Source: an uncultured Alphaproteobacteria bacterium
Lineage (GTDB): Bacteria > Pseudomonadota > Alphaproteobacteria > HIMB59 > GCA-002718135
Assembly: GCA_902553945.1 (NCBI GenBank)
Contig: CACDMT010000006.1
Span: 1 to 46,284, forward strand
Length of the DNA stretch: 46,284 bases
Reading direction: 5' to 3'
Shown: piece by piece, positions 26,393 to 35,541 of the stretch
How positions within the stretch are numbered: the first letter of the stretch is position 1
Layout: each line of letters opens with the position of its first letter
The notes under the pieces: generated by a model
Databases searched by the model: none
The model's input: only the letters and a program-made list of their open reading frames with translations
What the model was told of the DNA's origin: nothing
Made by a program: the position numbers and the translations under genes

Positions 26393-27301
26393 ATGAAAAA
26401 TATTCTAATGACAATCGTAGCAATCGTTTTTGCTACAAGTACTGCTTTTGCTGAGAGATACGTAATGGTAACTCACGGTGAAGGTAAAGACCCATTCTGG
26501 CCTGTCGTGCAAAAAGGTGGAGAAGATGCAGCTCGTGCAATCGGTGCTGACTTCGAATATATATACAATCCATCTGCAGATATGGCTGATATGGCGAGCT
26601 CAATTCAAGCTGCTGCTGCAACTCAACCTGATGGTATGGTAATTTCTTTACCTGATCCTGATGCGTTAGGCCCAGCTATTAAAGCTGCTGTTGCTGCTGG
26701 TGTTCCAGTTATAACAATGAATTCAGGTTTAGAAAGTTCTGCCGCTCTTGGTGCATTAATGCACGTTGGTCAGCCAGAATTTCTTGCTGGTCAAAAAGCT
26801 GGCGCAAGAGCTGCTTCTGAAGGAGCAACTAAAGCTCTTTGTATGATTCAAGAAGCTTATAATACTGCTCTAGTTGATAGATGTGAAGGTTATGGAGAAG
26901 CTGTTCCAATGGAATTTACAGATACTACTTCTGACCCAGCAACTATTGTAACTCGTGCAACTGCTGCATTACAAGCTAATCCAGATGTTGACGCTGTACT
27001 TTCTGTAGGACCTCATGTTTGTGAAGGTGTTGCAAAAGCAATGGATGATTTAGGTATGACTGGTATTCACCATTCTTGCTTCGATTTAAGTCCAGGTGTT
27101 ATGGATTTAATTGCTGCTGACAAAGTATCATTTACTATTGATCAACAACAAAGACTTCAGGGTTATATGCCTATCATAGTTCTTCACTTATACAATAACA
27201 GTGCAGGATTACTTCCAGGTGCAAATATTCCATCTGGACCTGGATTTGTTGACAAATCTAACGCAGCTTCTGTTTCAGCATTAGCTGGTATAGACAGATA
27301 G
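26393..27301 (+). CDS. CUT2 periplasmic sugar-binding protein, transporter 2
   Basis: A 302-residue type-1 periplasmic binding protein with a signal peptide of about 20 residues (ends AFAE). It shows YVMVTHGEGKDPFWPVVQKGGEDAARAIGADFEYIYNPSADMADMASSIQAAAATQPDGMVISLPDPDALGPAI, then GVPVITMNSGLESSAALGALMHVGQPEFLAGQKAG, and a C-terminal FTIDQQQRLQGYMPIIVLHLY. The style is that of fructose/inositol-type (FrcB-like) binding proteins, which pair with single-domain ATPases as here; the ligand is not known. An AGGAGG site precedes the ATG. A strong terminator separates it from the permease, favouring excess binding protein. Confidence 0.92.
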   Translation: MKNILMTIVAIVFATSTAFAERYVMVTHGEGKDPFWPVVQKGGEDAARAIGADFEYIYNPSADMADMASSIQAAAATQPDGMVISLPDPDALGPAIKAAVAAGVPVITMNSGLESSAALGALMHVGQPEFLAGQKAGARAASEGATKALCMIQEAYNTALVDRCEGYGEAVPMEFTDTTSDPATIVTRATAALQANPDVDAVLSVGPHVCEGVAKAMDDLGMTGIHHSCFDLSPGVMDLIAADKVSFTIDQQQRLQGYMPIIVLHLYNNSAGLLPGANIPSGPGFVDKSNAASVSALAGIDR

Positions 27302-27314
27302 TTAATATTTATTT

Positions 27315-27339
27315 AGCCGCCTTCGGGCGGCTTTTTTTT
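27315..27339 (+). terminator. Rho-independent terminator between binding protein and permease, transporter 2
   Basis: A GC-rich 7-bp stem, AGCCGCC / GGCGGCT (27315-27321 with 27326-27332), closes a stable TTCG tetraloop and is followed by a run of eight Ts. It lies 13 bp after the binding-protein stop. It should be a partial terminator giving more binding-protein than permease message. Confidence 0.92.
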
Positions 27340-27351
27340 AAATAAATATAT

Positions 27352-28944
27352 ATGAATTCATCCGCAGAAGTTAAAAGACAAGAGTCTGATAGATTAAAAC
27401 CAAAACGTTGGTATTCAGCTTTTTTTGCAAGACCAGAAGTAGGACCCTTAGGAGTTATGTTACTTCTTTTTGCGATGTTAGGTTATTTTTCCATTCCACA
27501 AGGAGAATTTTCTTTTAACCCTTTTGCAGGTGAAGGTTTTAATGCACTTGGTATAAGAAATAATTTTCGAGTTATATCGCAATTGGGAATAGTTGCTCTT
27601 GGTGCAGGGATGCTGATAATTGCTGGAGAGTTTGATCTTAGCGTTGGTTCAATGATTGGATTTGCTGGTGGTGCTATGGCTATGATTTTAAAATGGGGTT
27701 TCGCTGTTGTAATTCCATATATTTCTTTTGAAGGAGGTTTTCACTTTGAAGGATTAAAAATATTTGAAATTACAAATGTCTCACCTTTAACTGCATTATT
27801 AATAACATTAGTTATGACATTATCATTTGGTTGGTTTCAAGGTTTTATTATAGTTAAAAGTGGTATTGCGTCTTTCATTGTTACTTTAGGCGGGTTATTT
27901 TTTTTAAGAGGTTTAACAGAAGTTTGTTATCGAGCCTTCAATAAAGCTCCAGACCAAACAGCTGGATCAACTACAGTTACAGATCTTCCCGATATAAAAA
28001 GTATAATTAATGTCCCAGGACATGGTGAAATGGAGAGAGATGCTGCCAAAGCATTATCTAATGAAGAGCTATTAGAAATTTTAAAAACAGCTCCTGAGAA
28101 AACAATTAATAGATTAACGGAACAACTAACATACATTAACGAAAAGGTAGCAGTTACTAAGACTTTATTACAAAAGAAAAAAATGGTTGATACAATGCAG
28201 AATACTCTCAACAATGCAAAAGAGTCTGGAAATGAGTCAATGGTTGAAGCTATACAAAAAAAAATTGACGCTGGAATTCAAGTACCAGAAATTGCTGCAA
28301 AAAAAGTTTCAGAATTAGATTTAGCAAGAGCTTATATTGACTCCTTTATTACAGCGAGACCAGTTGCTAATTTTTTTGGAGGAGATATCTTAGAGCCGGT
28401 ATTTGACTGGTTATATTTTACTGCTGATTGGAATGTAAATATGTTTGGAAACAAATTTGCTCCAGGATTATACTCTTGTGTAATGATTTGGGTTTTAATT
28501 GCAATTATTTGTTACTTTGTTTTAAGTAAAACCCAAGTTGGTAATTGGATATATTCTACAGGGGGAAATTTATCAGCAGCACAAGCTAATGGTGTGCCTA
28601 CAAATAAAGTAAAGATTGGTTTATTTATGTTTACCGCTTTCTGTGCAACAATTTTTGCGGCTTGTCAGGTTTTTGAAGTTAACACAGCGGATACAGCAAA
28701 AGGTAACCTTAAAGAACTAGAGGCTATTGCCGCTGCTGTAATAGGGGGCGTTGTTCTAACTGGAGGTTTTGGAACAATATTAGGCATAATGTTAGGAGCT
28801 GTAATATTTGGAATTGCTAAAGAGGCATTCTTTTACATACCTGGTGTAGATGGATCTTTTTATAGAGTATTTTTAGGAGCTGTTTTAGTAACAGCCGCGC
28901 TAACAAATGAAAATATACGAAAAAGAATTATAGGAAGTATATAA
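27352..28944 (+). CDS. CUT2 sugar ABC transporter permease with a large hydrophilic insertion, transporter 2
   Basis: A 530-residue permease, about 200 residues longer than the usual 320-340. The core is normal: MLIIAGEFDLSVGSMIGFAGG (88-108), WFQGFIIVKSGIASFIVTLGGLFFLRGLTE (161-190), GNWIYSTGGNLSAAQANGV and LKELEAIAAAVIGGVVLTGGFGTILG. Between about residues 200 and 345 it carries a charged, helix-rich, coiled-coil-like insertion (around ALSNEELLEILKTAPEKTIN through VAVTKTLLQKKKMVD), in the loop that I place on the periplasmic side. It also has a hydrophilic N-terminal extension. It overlaps the ATPase gene by 1 bp (TAATG). Confidence 0.9.
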   Translation: MNSSAEVKRQESDRLKPKRWYSAFFARPEVGPLGVMLLLFAMLGYFSIPQGEFSFNPFAGEGFNALGIRNNFRVISQLGIVALGAGMLIIAGEFDLSVGSMIGFAGGAMAMILKWGFAVVIPYISFEGGFHFEGLKIFEITNVSPLTALLITLVMTLSFGWFQGFIIVKSGIASFIVTLGGLFFLRGLTEVCYRAFNKAPDQTAGSTTVTDLPDIKSIINVPGHGEMERDAAKALSNEELLEILKTAPEKTINRLTEQLTYINEKVAVTKTLLQKKKMVDTMQNTLNNAKESGNESMVEAIQKKIDAGIQVPEIAAKKVSELDLARAYIDSFITARPVANFFGGDILEPVFDWLYFTADWNVNMFGNKFAPGLYSCVMIWVLIAIICYFVLSKTQVGNWIYSTGGNLSAAQANGVPTNKVKIGLFMFTAFCATIFAACQVFEVNTADTAKGNLKELEAIAAAVIGGVVLTGGFGTILGIMLGAVIFGIAKEAFFYIPGVDGSFYRVFLGAVLVTAALTNENIRKRIIGSI

Positions 28945-29726
28945 TGGATAAAAAACCTTTAATTCAAATAAAAGATTTAGTTAAGAAGTTTGGAAGTTTC
29001 ACTGCACTTAACGGAGTATCATTAGATGTTTATCCTGGAGAAGTGCATGCTTTACTTGGTGATAATGGTGCTGGTAAATCAACTCTAATTAAAGTTTTAT
29101 CTGGAGTTCATCCTGCAACAAATGGTGAAATAAAAGTTGACAGTGAGATAGTAAATTTTTCATCACCAAAGCAAGCATCTGATGCTGGTATTGGTACTGT
29201 CTATCAAGATCTTGCTTTAAATAATTTGACTTCAGTTACATTAAATTTTTTCTTGGGTAGAGAGTTAAAAAAAGGACCTGGCCCTTTTGGTCTGATGCAA
29301 ATGGATAAAATGCATAAAATTACAATTGAAGAAATGTCAAAGATTGGAATTAATATTGCTGATCCAAATCAAAAGGTTGGAACAATGTCTGGCGGACAAA
29401 GGCAAACCCTAGCAATTGCAAGAGCAATATATTTTGGAGCAAAAATATTAATTTTGGATGAACCTACTTCTGCTCTTGGTCAAAAACAACAAATGGAAGT
29501 ATTAAAAACAATAAAAAAAGTTCAAAGACTTGGCAATATTGCCATTATATTAATTACTCACAATGAAATTCATGCAAGACTTATTGCTGATCGTTATACT
29601 TTCTTGAGTTTAGGTGAAGTAATTGGTAGTGGTTTAGCAAGTGAACTTGGTGGACAGGATGTTAAACGATTAATGGCAGGAGGAGCTGAAATTGGAGATC
29701 TTGCAAAAGAACTTGATCTTAAATAA
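28944..29726 (+). CDS. CUT2 sugar ABC transporter, single-domain ATPase (FrcA-like), transporter 2
   Basis: A 260-residue ATPase with one nucleotide-binding domain: Walker A GDNGAGKST, Q-loop in TVYQDLALNNL, signature MSGGQRQTLAIARA, Walker B ILILDEPTSALG and switch His in LITHNEIHARL. RbsA-type ATPases normally have two domains, whereas fructose-type FrcA has one and acts as a homodimer; this is the second type. It belongs with the permease by gene overlap. The PhyH gene follows 41 bp later on the same strand. Confidence 0.92.
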   Translation: MDKKPLIQIKDLVKKFGSFTALNGVSLDVYPGEVHALLGDNGAGKSTLIKVLSGVHPATNGEIKVDSEIVNFSSPKQASDAGIGTVYQDLALNNLTSVTLNFFLGRELKKGPGPFGLMQMDKMHKITIEEMSKIGINIADPNQKVGTMSGGQRQTLAIARAIYFGAKILILDEPTSALGQKQQMEVLKTIKKVQRLGNIAIILITHNEIHARLIADRYTFLSLGEVIGSGLASELGGQDVKRLMAGGAEIGDLAKELDLK

Positions 29727-29767
29727 ATTTATTTGACTATTTTTTTCTTTTTTGCTTAGATAGTATT

Positions 29768-30616
29768 ATGTTAACTGCTGATAAAGAAGACTATAACAAA
29801 CAAACATTAATTAATGAACTTTTATTAGGTAGCGGTGTAGTAGTTTTTAAAAATGTTTATGATTTAAATGATATAGGATTAGCAAGAGAATTAATTAACA
29901 AGCTTGCATCAAACCAAGAGCAAAAAGAATCTCATTTTAATGCTGAAGCAGAATCCTCGGGAAAAATTCATTTACAGCAACGAGTCTGGAATCTTTTTGG
30001 TAAATCAGATATTTTTAGCAAACTAATTTCAAATGATATTATTTTTGATCTAATGTCTTCCTTTCTTGGAACAGAATTTACATGTGGCTCTTACTGTGCA
30101 AGTCGTCTTTTACCTGGAGCGCCAGGACAAGAGTTACATATTGATTATCCATATTGGGATTTTTACAAATCAGAAACATTCCCAGTTGGACTTAATAGCT
30201 CTTTTCCTCAAAATTGCCAGGTCACCATTCCATTAGATGTTTGTTCAGAATTATCAGGAGCTACAGCTTATGTTCCAGGTTCGCAAAAAAAACTTCATTA
30301 TCCAAATAACAATGATGATTTTTCAAATCGAAAACAAATGGTTGCTGATCCTGGTGATTTAGTATTTTTTAATGGTAATTGTTGGCATGGCGCATCTTCA
30401 AATAACTCTGAAGAACAACGAGCAGCATTATTGATAGAATTTTTACCTAAATATGTAAAACCTGTTGAAGATTTAGTTACATATCTTAGTGATGATTTTA
30501 AAAATAATTGCTCTGAAAGAATAAAACAACTTTTAGGTTTAAATTATAAATATCCAAAAATTATGGATGTTAGTAAAACTTTAAATGATATTGGTTTGGG
30601 TTATAAAGCAAAGTAA
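29768..30616 (+). CDS. Phytanoyl-CoA dioxygenase (PhyH) family Fe(II)/2-oxoglutarate oxygenase, copy 1
   Basis: A 282-residue PhyH-family protein with the double-stranded beta-helix signature. Iron ligands are His124 and Asp126 (HIDYPYW) and His207 (CWHGASS), and Arg218 would bind 2-oxoglutarate. It also shows VTIPLDVCSELSGATAYVPGSQK and DPGDLVFFNGNCWH. Such enzymes hydroxylate, and sometimes O- or N-dealkylate, small molecules. It lies between transporter 2 and a Gfo/Idh/MocA dehydrogenase (5 bp downstream), all on the plus strand, so it likely acts on the imported compound. The substrate is not known. Confidence 0.85.
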   Translation: MLTADKEDYNKQTLINELLLGSGVVVFKNVYDLNDIGLARELINKLASNQEQKESHFNAEAESSGKIHLQQRVWNLFGKSDIFSKLISNDIIFDLMSSFLGTEFTCGSYCASRLLPGAPGQELHIDYPYWDFYKSETFPVGLNSSFPQNCQVTIPLDVCSELSGATAYVPGSQKKLHYPNNNDDFSNRKQMVADPGDLVFFNGNCWHGASSNNSEEQRAALLIEFLPKYVKPVEDLVTYLSDDFKNNCSERIKQLLGLNYKYPKIMDVSKTLNDIGLGYKAK

Positions 30617-30621
30617 AGTTT

Positions 30622-31767
30622 ATGAATGTTGGTATAATTGGATGTGGGCATATTTTTAGTACTTATATTAAAGCGCAAGAATACTTTAATAATATAAATT
30701 ATGTTGCATGTTCTGATATAGATATGGATTTAGCATTTAAAACTGCTGAAAAAAATAATTTGAAACCCAAAACTGTCGATGAACTTCTTAGTGATAATAA
30801 TATTGATATCATTCTTAATATCACTATTCCACAAGCACATTATGAAGTTACAAAAAAAATTTTGAACTCAGGAAAACACGTATATTGTGAAAAACCAATG
30901 AGTGTAAAATATGAACAAGCAAAAGAACTTTTAAAAATTGCGAAAGAAAAAAAATTGTATTTAGGTAATGCCCCTGATACTTTTCTTGGAGGAGGAGGGC
31001 AGTTGTCTAGACAAATTATTGATAATGGTGATTTAGGAAAAATATTAACAGGTAATTTTATTTTTGCTTTTCCAGGAGTACAAGACTTTCATCCAAATCC
31101 TGAGTCTTGGTTTCAAGAGGGAGGTGGACCTGTAATCGATATGGGTCCTTATTTTTTTACTGGATTGGTTAATTTATTAGGTCCTGCAAAAAATATAAGA
31201 AGTAGAGGAGTAAAATTTTTTGATAAAAGAGAATATAGAACTGGTCAAAAAAAAGGTCAGAATTTTAATGTTGATATTCCAACATCGTATATGTTTAATC
31301 TCGAATTTGAAAATGGATCAATTATTCAAGGTTTTTTATCTTTTGATGTTCAAAATCATAAAAGAAATCATATAGAATTATATGGATCACTTGGATCTAT
31401 TGTAGTTCCAGACCCAAATATGTTTGGAGGACCTGTCACAATATCAAAAGAATTAGGTTCCGAATGGGTAGATTTAAGTGTTGAAGAAAAACCTCTTGGT
31501 AAAACAAATATTATTAATGATAGAGGAAACACCAATGAAGCTCCAAGGCAAGCAAATTATAGAGGTATTGGATTGTCTGAAATGATTAATTCAATTGAAA
31601 ATAATACAGAGCATAGATGCAATGGTGAACTTGCATTACATGTTCTTGATATTATAGAATGTGCTAAAATATCTTCTGAAACCAAATCTGAAGTAAGTTT
31701 AAGATCAACTTGTGAGCGACCAAATTCTTTTAAAGATCAAGAAATTAAAAAACTATTAAAAAATTAA
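30622..31767 (+). CDS. Gfo/Idh/MocA-family NAD(P)-dependent oxidoreductase
   Basis: A 381-residue oxidoreductase. It has the Rossmann motif GIIGCGHIFSTYI with an Asp at the end of the second strand (CSDID), AHYEVTKKILNSGKHVYCEKPMSV with the family's E-K-P, and GGPVIDMGPYFFTGLVNLLG in the substrate domain. The family oxidises ring hydroxyls of inositols and sugars (IolG, MocA, glucose-fructose oxidoreductase). It follows the PhyH gene after 5 bp, downstream of transporter 2. A role oxidising a cyclitol or sugar is inferred; MocA-like function would fit the neighbouring mocDEF-like genes. Confidence 0.87.
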   Translation: MNVGIIGCGHIFSTYIKAQEYFNNINYVACSDIDMDLAFKTAEKNNLKPKTVDELLSDNNIDIILNITIPQAHYEVTKKILNSGKHVYCEKPMSVKYEQAKELLKIAKEKKLYLGNAPDTFLGGGGQLSRQIIDNGDLGKILTGNFIFAFPGVQDFHPNPESWFQEGGGPVIDMGPYFFTGLVNLLGPAKNIRSRGVKFFDKREYRTGQKKGQNFNVDIPTSYMFNLEFENGSIIQGFLSFDVQNHKRNHIELYGSLGSIVVPDPNMFGGPVTISKELGSEWVDLSVEEKPLGKTNIINDRGNTNEAPRQANYRGIGLSEMINSIENNTEHRCNGELALHVLDIIECAKISSETKSEVSLRSTCERPNSFKDQEIKKLLKN

Positions 31768-31775
31768 CAAAATCT

Positions 31776-32612
31776 TTATTCTTTTTCGACAAGTTCTAAA
31801 AATTTATTAAATTCATCATCTTTAATTGGAACAGTAATTTTAGGATCATCAAATTTCTTATTTACAGTATCTGAATGAAATTCCTTAAAGGCACTGATCC
31901 TTTCTTCTTGAAGACGTTCGTATTCTTTTTTAAAGTTTTTATAAACCCTAGCATGTCTAGGAGTATGTCCTCCTGTGTAACTAGTATAACCTAAAATATC
32001 ATTTGCAAATAAATATTGTCCATCACAACCTGAGCCACTACCCATAGACAATGTCATTATATCTACTTTCTTGGTTATAACTTCGGCGACTTTTGGAGGA
32101 ACCACCTCTAATTCAACTCCAATAGCACCAGCTTCTTGAAGTTCAATTGTGTGTTTTAGCACACCTAATGCTTCATCAGCTGTTTTTCCAATTGCTCGAA
32201 ACCCACCAATCCAAGTTGCTTTGCTAGGAACTAGACCAACGTGACTGTTAATTGGAATATTTTCTTCTCTTAATGCACGTATCCATTTGTAGCTCCAGTT
32301 GCCACCATAGATAACATCAGCTCCTATTTCCATGTAGCGATGACTAAGTTTCATTGCTTCGTACTCTGAAGCAATACTAACTGCACCTCCAGATTGCATA
32401 AAACAATTTGGAGCAGCTTCGCGTATTCTTTTCAATTCATCAAAGCTATTAAATATTCCATATTGTGGGGCATCATGTGATGTACAAATCATATCAATAC
32501 CAGCTTCTTCAGCTGCTCTTGCTTCATCAGCGCTGTGAACAAACAATACACTTAACTGTCTTTGACCTTTACATTTTAAATAATCATATACAGTGAGTTT
32601 TTTTCTTTTCAT
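31776..32612 (-). CDS. PanB-like (ketopantoate hydroxymethyltransferase superfamily) protein, copy 2
   Basis: A 278-residue TIM-barrel protein with PanB hallmarks: KLTVYDYLKCKG, HVGLVP at 124-129, GGFRAIGKTADEA, ELEVVP, MGSGSGCDGQYLFANDILG and HTPRHARVYKNF. His124 and Glu169 align with E. coli His136 and Glu181 at the same 45-residue spacing. The metal ligands Asp45, Asp84 and Glu114 align with His46, Gly75 and Gly104, so they are lost. It is the last gene of a minus-strand run with the Rieske ferredoxin and its reductase, which links it physically to an oxygenase electron-transfer chain. It is not expected to make pantothenate. Its reaction is unknown. Confidence 0.85.
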   Translation of the reverse strand: MKRKKLTVYDYLKCKGQRQLSVLFVHSADEARAAEEAGIDMICTSHDAPQYGIFNSFDELKRIREAAPNCFMQSGGAVSIASEYEAMKLSHRYMEIGADVIYGGNWSYKWIRALREENIPINSHVGLVPSKATWIGGFRAIGKTADEALGVLKHTIELQEAGAIGVELEVVPPKVAEVITKKVDIMTLSMGSGSGCDGQYLFANDILGYTSYTGGHTPRHARVYKNFKKEYERLQEERISAFKEFHSDTVNKKFDDPKITVPIKDDEFNKFLELVEKE

Positions 32613-32672
32613 AATATATCATATGAAATAACCACAAAATTATTTTTTATGAAACAGTCAATTTTGAAATAT

Positions 32673-32996
32673 TTAAGAAATTTGTATATAAATTTTATTA
32701 TCTTCAACTTTTACTGGATATGTTTTTAAATCATCACAAGCAGGTGGACTAAGTGCTTTACCAGATTTAATATTAAATATACCTTGGTGCATTGGACATT
32801 CAATTTCATCATCCATTACTAAACCATCTTCTAGATGAACTGCTTCATGAGTACATATTCCATCAGTAGCATAAAAACCATCTTGTAACTTATAGATACA
32901 GAAAGTTTTATCATCTAAATCAAATCTTATTATATCCTCATCTTCTATGCCATCAGAGTCCTGAACAAAATGCCAATTTAAATTTTCATTATTCAT
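32673..32996 (-). CDS. Rieske-type [2Fe-2S] ferredoxin (MocE-like)
   Basis: A 107-residue soluble Rieske ferredoxin with canonical ligands C48-x-H50 (GICTHEAVHL) and C67-x-x-H70 (ECPMHQGIF). It carries electrons from the adjacent FAD reductase to an oxygenase component. Gene order on the minus strand is reductase, ferredoxin, PanB-like, divergent from a MocD-like membrane diiron gene. This matches the ferredoxin, reductase and oxygenase set of rhizobial mocDEF, reported to be needed for demethylation of 3-O-methyl-scyllo-inosamine. It may serve all membrane diiron enzymes in the window. Confidence 0.92.
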   Translation of the reverse strand: MNNENLNWHFVQDSDGIEDEDIIRFDLDDKTFCIYKLQDGFYATDGICTHEAVHLEDGLVMDDEIECPMHQGIFNIKSGKALSPPACDDLKTYPVKVEDNKIYIQIS

Positions 32997-33068
32997 AATA
33001 TGTTAAATAATATTTAAATTTATAATTTAAAGCATTTTTTGAAAATTATATAATCTAATTTTTAAATT

Positions 33069-34313
33069 TTATACTTTTTTAAGCATCTTGCTCAGATTGA
33101 AGTTTTTATCTAAAATATTAGAAACGTTTATTTTTAATTTTTTTTCTAAAATTTTAGAGGCAAGCTTTATATCCCTACCTATCTTTCCTTTTACACCAAT
33201 TCCACATGCTCCTTTAATTTCTTTATCTTTAATAAAAAAATCTATTACACCCTCCTCAATATTCTCACCTCTTTGTAAAATTTCATCAAAATCGTCACAC
33301 AACCCAGTTAATTGAATATTAATATTTAATTGATCAGACCACATCCAAGGAATACTATTATATGCCTCCTTTATTCCTAAAATATTTTTAGCAGCACAGA
33401 TACCGTGATTTTGAGCATGTTGATATGACTCAAGCCTTATATATTTATTATAAAATGGATGAAAAAAATTTGAGACATCGCCGGCAGCATAAACATCTTT
33501 TTGAGAAGTTTCACAATATTCATTTGTAATAATTCCATTATCAATTTTTATATCTTTATTTTTAAACAATTCTGTATTTGCAATTGATCCAATGCCTAAA
33601 ATAACTAAGTCTACAAATATAATTTCTTCATTTGATAATTTAATTTCATATGAATTGTTATAGAAATTTATTTTTTTAATTGTTGTATTTAAATATATTT
33701 TATTACCATTTTCTTCATGAATTTTTTTACAAAGATTTGAAATTTTTTTTGGAATACTTCTACCCATTAATTGATCATTCATTTCAACAACATAGACTTC
33801 CTTATCCAGCTCATTTGCTGAAGACGCTATTTCTAATCCAATGAATCCTCCTCCAATTATTAATACTTTTTTGGATTCTTTAAGTTTGTTTTTTATATTG
33901 TCACTGTCTTCATTATTTCTTAATGATAAAAATTTATTATAATTATTTTTAATATTTGGATCAATTTTTCTATTTAGTGATCCAGTTGCAACTAATAATT
34001 TGTCATATAAAAACTGATTATTATTTTGCGAAAATAAAATCTTATTTTGAAAATCGATATTAATTATTTTAGTATTTTTTAAGTAGTTAATGTTATTTTT
34101 GGAGTAAAATTCAGAATTAAAAAAAATAAAATCATCTAATTTTTTTTTATTAGTTATATATTCTTTTGATAAAGGCGGTCTTTCATAAGCAAGAACATTT
34201 TCTTCACTTATAATTGTAATTTCAACTTTATTATCATAATTTCTAATTTCTTTAGCTGCATAAACAGCTGATTGACCTCCCCCCAAAATAACAATTTTTT
34301 CTTTTGAATTCAT
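33069..34313 (-). CDS. NAD(P)H-ferredoxin reductase, FAD-dependent (MocF-like)
   Basis: A 414-residue pyridine-nucleotide oxidoreductase of the BphA4/rubredoxin-reductase type. It has an FAD motif near the N-terminus (ILGGGQSAVYAAKEI), ERPPLSKEY, LLVATGS, the NAD motif LIIGGGFIGLEIASSA, the second FAD motif DVYAAGDVSNF, and the family's WMWSDQLNINIQLTG. It reduces the Rieske ferredoxin encoded 72 bp downstream on the same strand. The very high Asn, Lys and Ile content is in line with the AT-rich genome. No other reductase of this type is seen in the window. Confidence 0.92.
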   Translation of the reverse strand: MNSKEKIVILGGGQSAVYAAKEIRNYDNKVEITIISEENVLAYERPPLSKEYITNKKKLDDFIFFNSEFYSKNNINYLKNTKIINIDFQNKILFSQNNNQFLYDKLLVATGSLNRKIDPNIKNNYNKFLSLRNNEDSDNIKNKLKESKKVLIIGGGFIGLEIASSANELDKEVYVVEMNDQLMGRSIPKKISNLCKKIHEENGNKIYLNTTIKKINFYNNSYEIKLSNEEIIFVDLVILGIGSIANTELFKNKDIKIDNGIITNEYCETSQKDVYAAGDVSNFFHPFYNKYIRLESYQHAQNHGICAAKNILGIKEAYNSIPWMWSDQLNINIQLTGLCDDFDEILQRGENIEEGVIDFFIKDKEIKGACGIGVKGKIGRDIKLASKILEKKLKINVSNILDKNFNLSKMLKKV

Positions 34314-34443
34314 ATCTTCAATATAATTTACACCAAAAACAATGATAGAGTTTTTTTAAATTTTTCATTGATAATTAATTGGTTTTTTGTAAATTTTTAT
34401 TATAAATTATAGAAATAGTCGTAAAATCAACTAAATAATTTTT

Positions 34444-35442
34444 ATGAAACAACTTGATATTGATAATTGGTTTAAATGCAAAATAGATAAAAAAATTTAT
34501 AGAAAACTAACAAAACGCTCAGATTGGCAAGGATTAAAACATGTTTCAGTTTGGTTATTTTTTCTTTTTTTATCTGGATACCTTGCTTATATAAGTTGGG
34601 GAACTTGGTGGGCAGTTCCAGCATTCCTTGTTTATGGAAATATTTTTATGGCCTGTAATCCAGTTTGGCATGAATGTGGTCATCGAACCGCATTCAAAAC
34701 AAGGTGGTTAAATGAATTATTTTATCACATAGGTTCCTTTATGTATAATTTTGAACCTATAAGATGGAGATGGAGCCATTTTCATCATCACAGTTATACG
34801 TTGCACACCGATCCTTATGATTATGAAATTCAAGTAACCAAACCTACAGATCTTTTTTACGTATTTTTAATGCATTTACCTGGAGGTAATCTTTTATTGA
34901 TTTTTAAAGGAATTCTATCATTTCATTGGGAAACAATTAAACATGCTGTTGGTATTACAACACCTGTAATGAAAGATTGTATTCCAAAAAATGAAAGATC
35001 AAAATGTAGATTTTATTCTAGGTTGCATATTTCTATATGGATTTTAATTGTAGCTTATTCAATTTTTATATCTAGTTGGCTACCTGTAATGTTAATTCTC
35101 CTCCCTTTTATCTATGGAACAACCCTTAGAAACATGTTTGATTTTATACAACATGCTGGCTTGGCCAATGATGTAAATGATCATCGTTTATGTGTTAGAA
35201 CAGTAAAGCTAAATCCAATTTTTAGTTTTTTATATTGGCATATGGAATATCATCTAGAACATCATATGTTTCCAATGGTTCCATCTTATAATCTTAAAAA
35301 ACTTCATGAATTGATCAAAGATCAGCTTCCAAAGCCTAAAAATGGTTTAATTGACGCATATAGCGAGATTATTCCTGCTATTATTAAGCAGTCAAAAGAT
35401 CCAAATTATAAAATTCCCGTAAAAATACCACAAACTGTTTAA
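34444..35442 (+). CDS. Membrane diiron desaturase/hydroxylase family protein (MocD-like), copy 1
   Basis: A 332-residue membrane protein of the fatty acid desaturase superfamily. The three His boxes are HECGH at 76-80, HFHHH at 112-116 and EYHLEHH near 260, with hydrophobic segments around 35-70 and 195-225. These ligate a diiron centre. It diverges from the ferredoxin reductase gene across 130 bp and lies upstream of transporter 3. Among known systems the arrangement resembles MocD of rhizopine catabolism rather than lipid desaturases, since no lipid genes are nearby. O-demethylation or hydroxylation of an imported sugar or cyclitol is inferred. Confidence 0.82.
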   Translation: MKQLDIDNWFKCKIDKKIYRKLTKRSDWQGLKHVSVWLFFLFLSGYLAYISWGTWWAVPAFLVYGNIFMACNPVWHECGHRTAFKTRWLNELFYHIGSFMYNFEPIRWRWSHFHHHSYTLHTDPYDYEIQVTKPTDLFYVFLMHLPGGNLLLIFKGILSFHWETIKHAVGITTPVMKDCIPKNERSKCRFYSRLHISIWILIVAYSIFISSWLPVMLILLPFIYGTTLRNMFDFIQHAGLANDVNDHRLCVRTVKLNPIFSFLYWHMEYHLEHHMFPMVPSYNLKKLHELIKDQLPKPKNGLIDAYSEIIPAIIKQSKDPNYKIPVKIPQTV

Positions 35443-35541
35443 TTTTAACCCCATTACATTATTTTAAAAAATCACTAAAAACATTTTTAATTATTTTTTT
35501 TCATGATATCGTTAATTATATTAAATTTTAAGGGAGGAATT

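Noticed and set aside
31776-32612. Annotating the PanB-like proteins as panB (pantothenate biosynthesis)
   Set aside because: Metal ligands are missing in all three copies, there are three copies, and no other pantothenate gene is nearby.
35512-35524. TTAAT-TAT-ATTAA inverted repeat in the transporter-3 leader as a matching regulatory palindrome
   Set aside because: Short, A/T only and not touching the ribosome site, unlike those before transporters 1 and 2.
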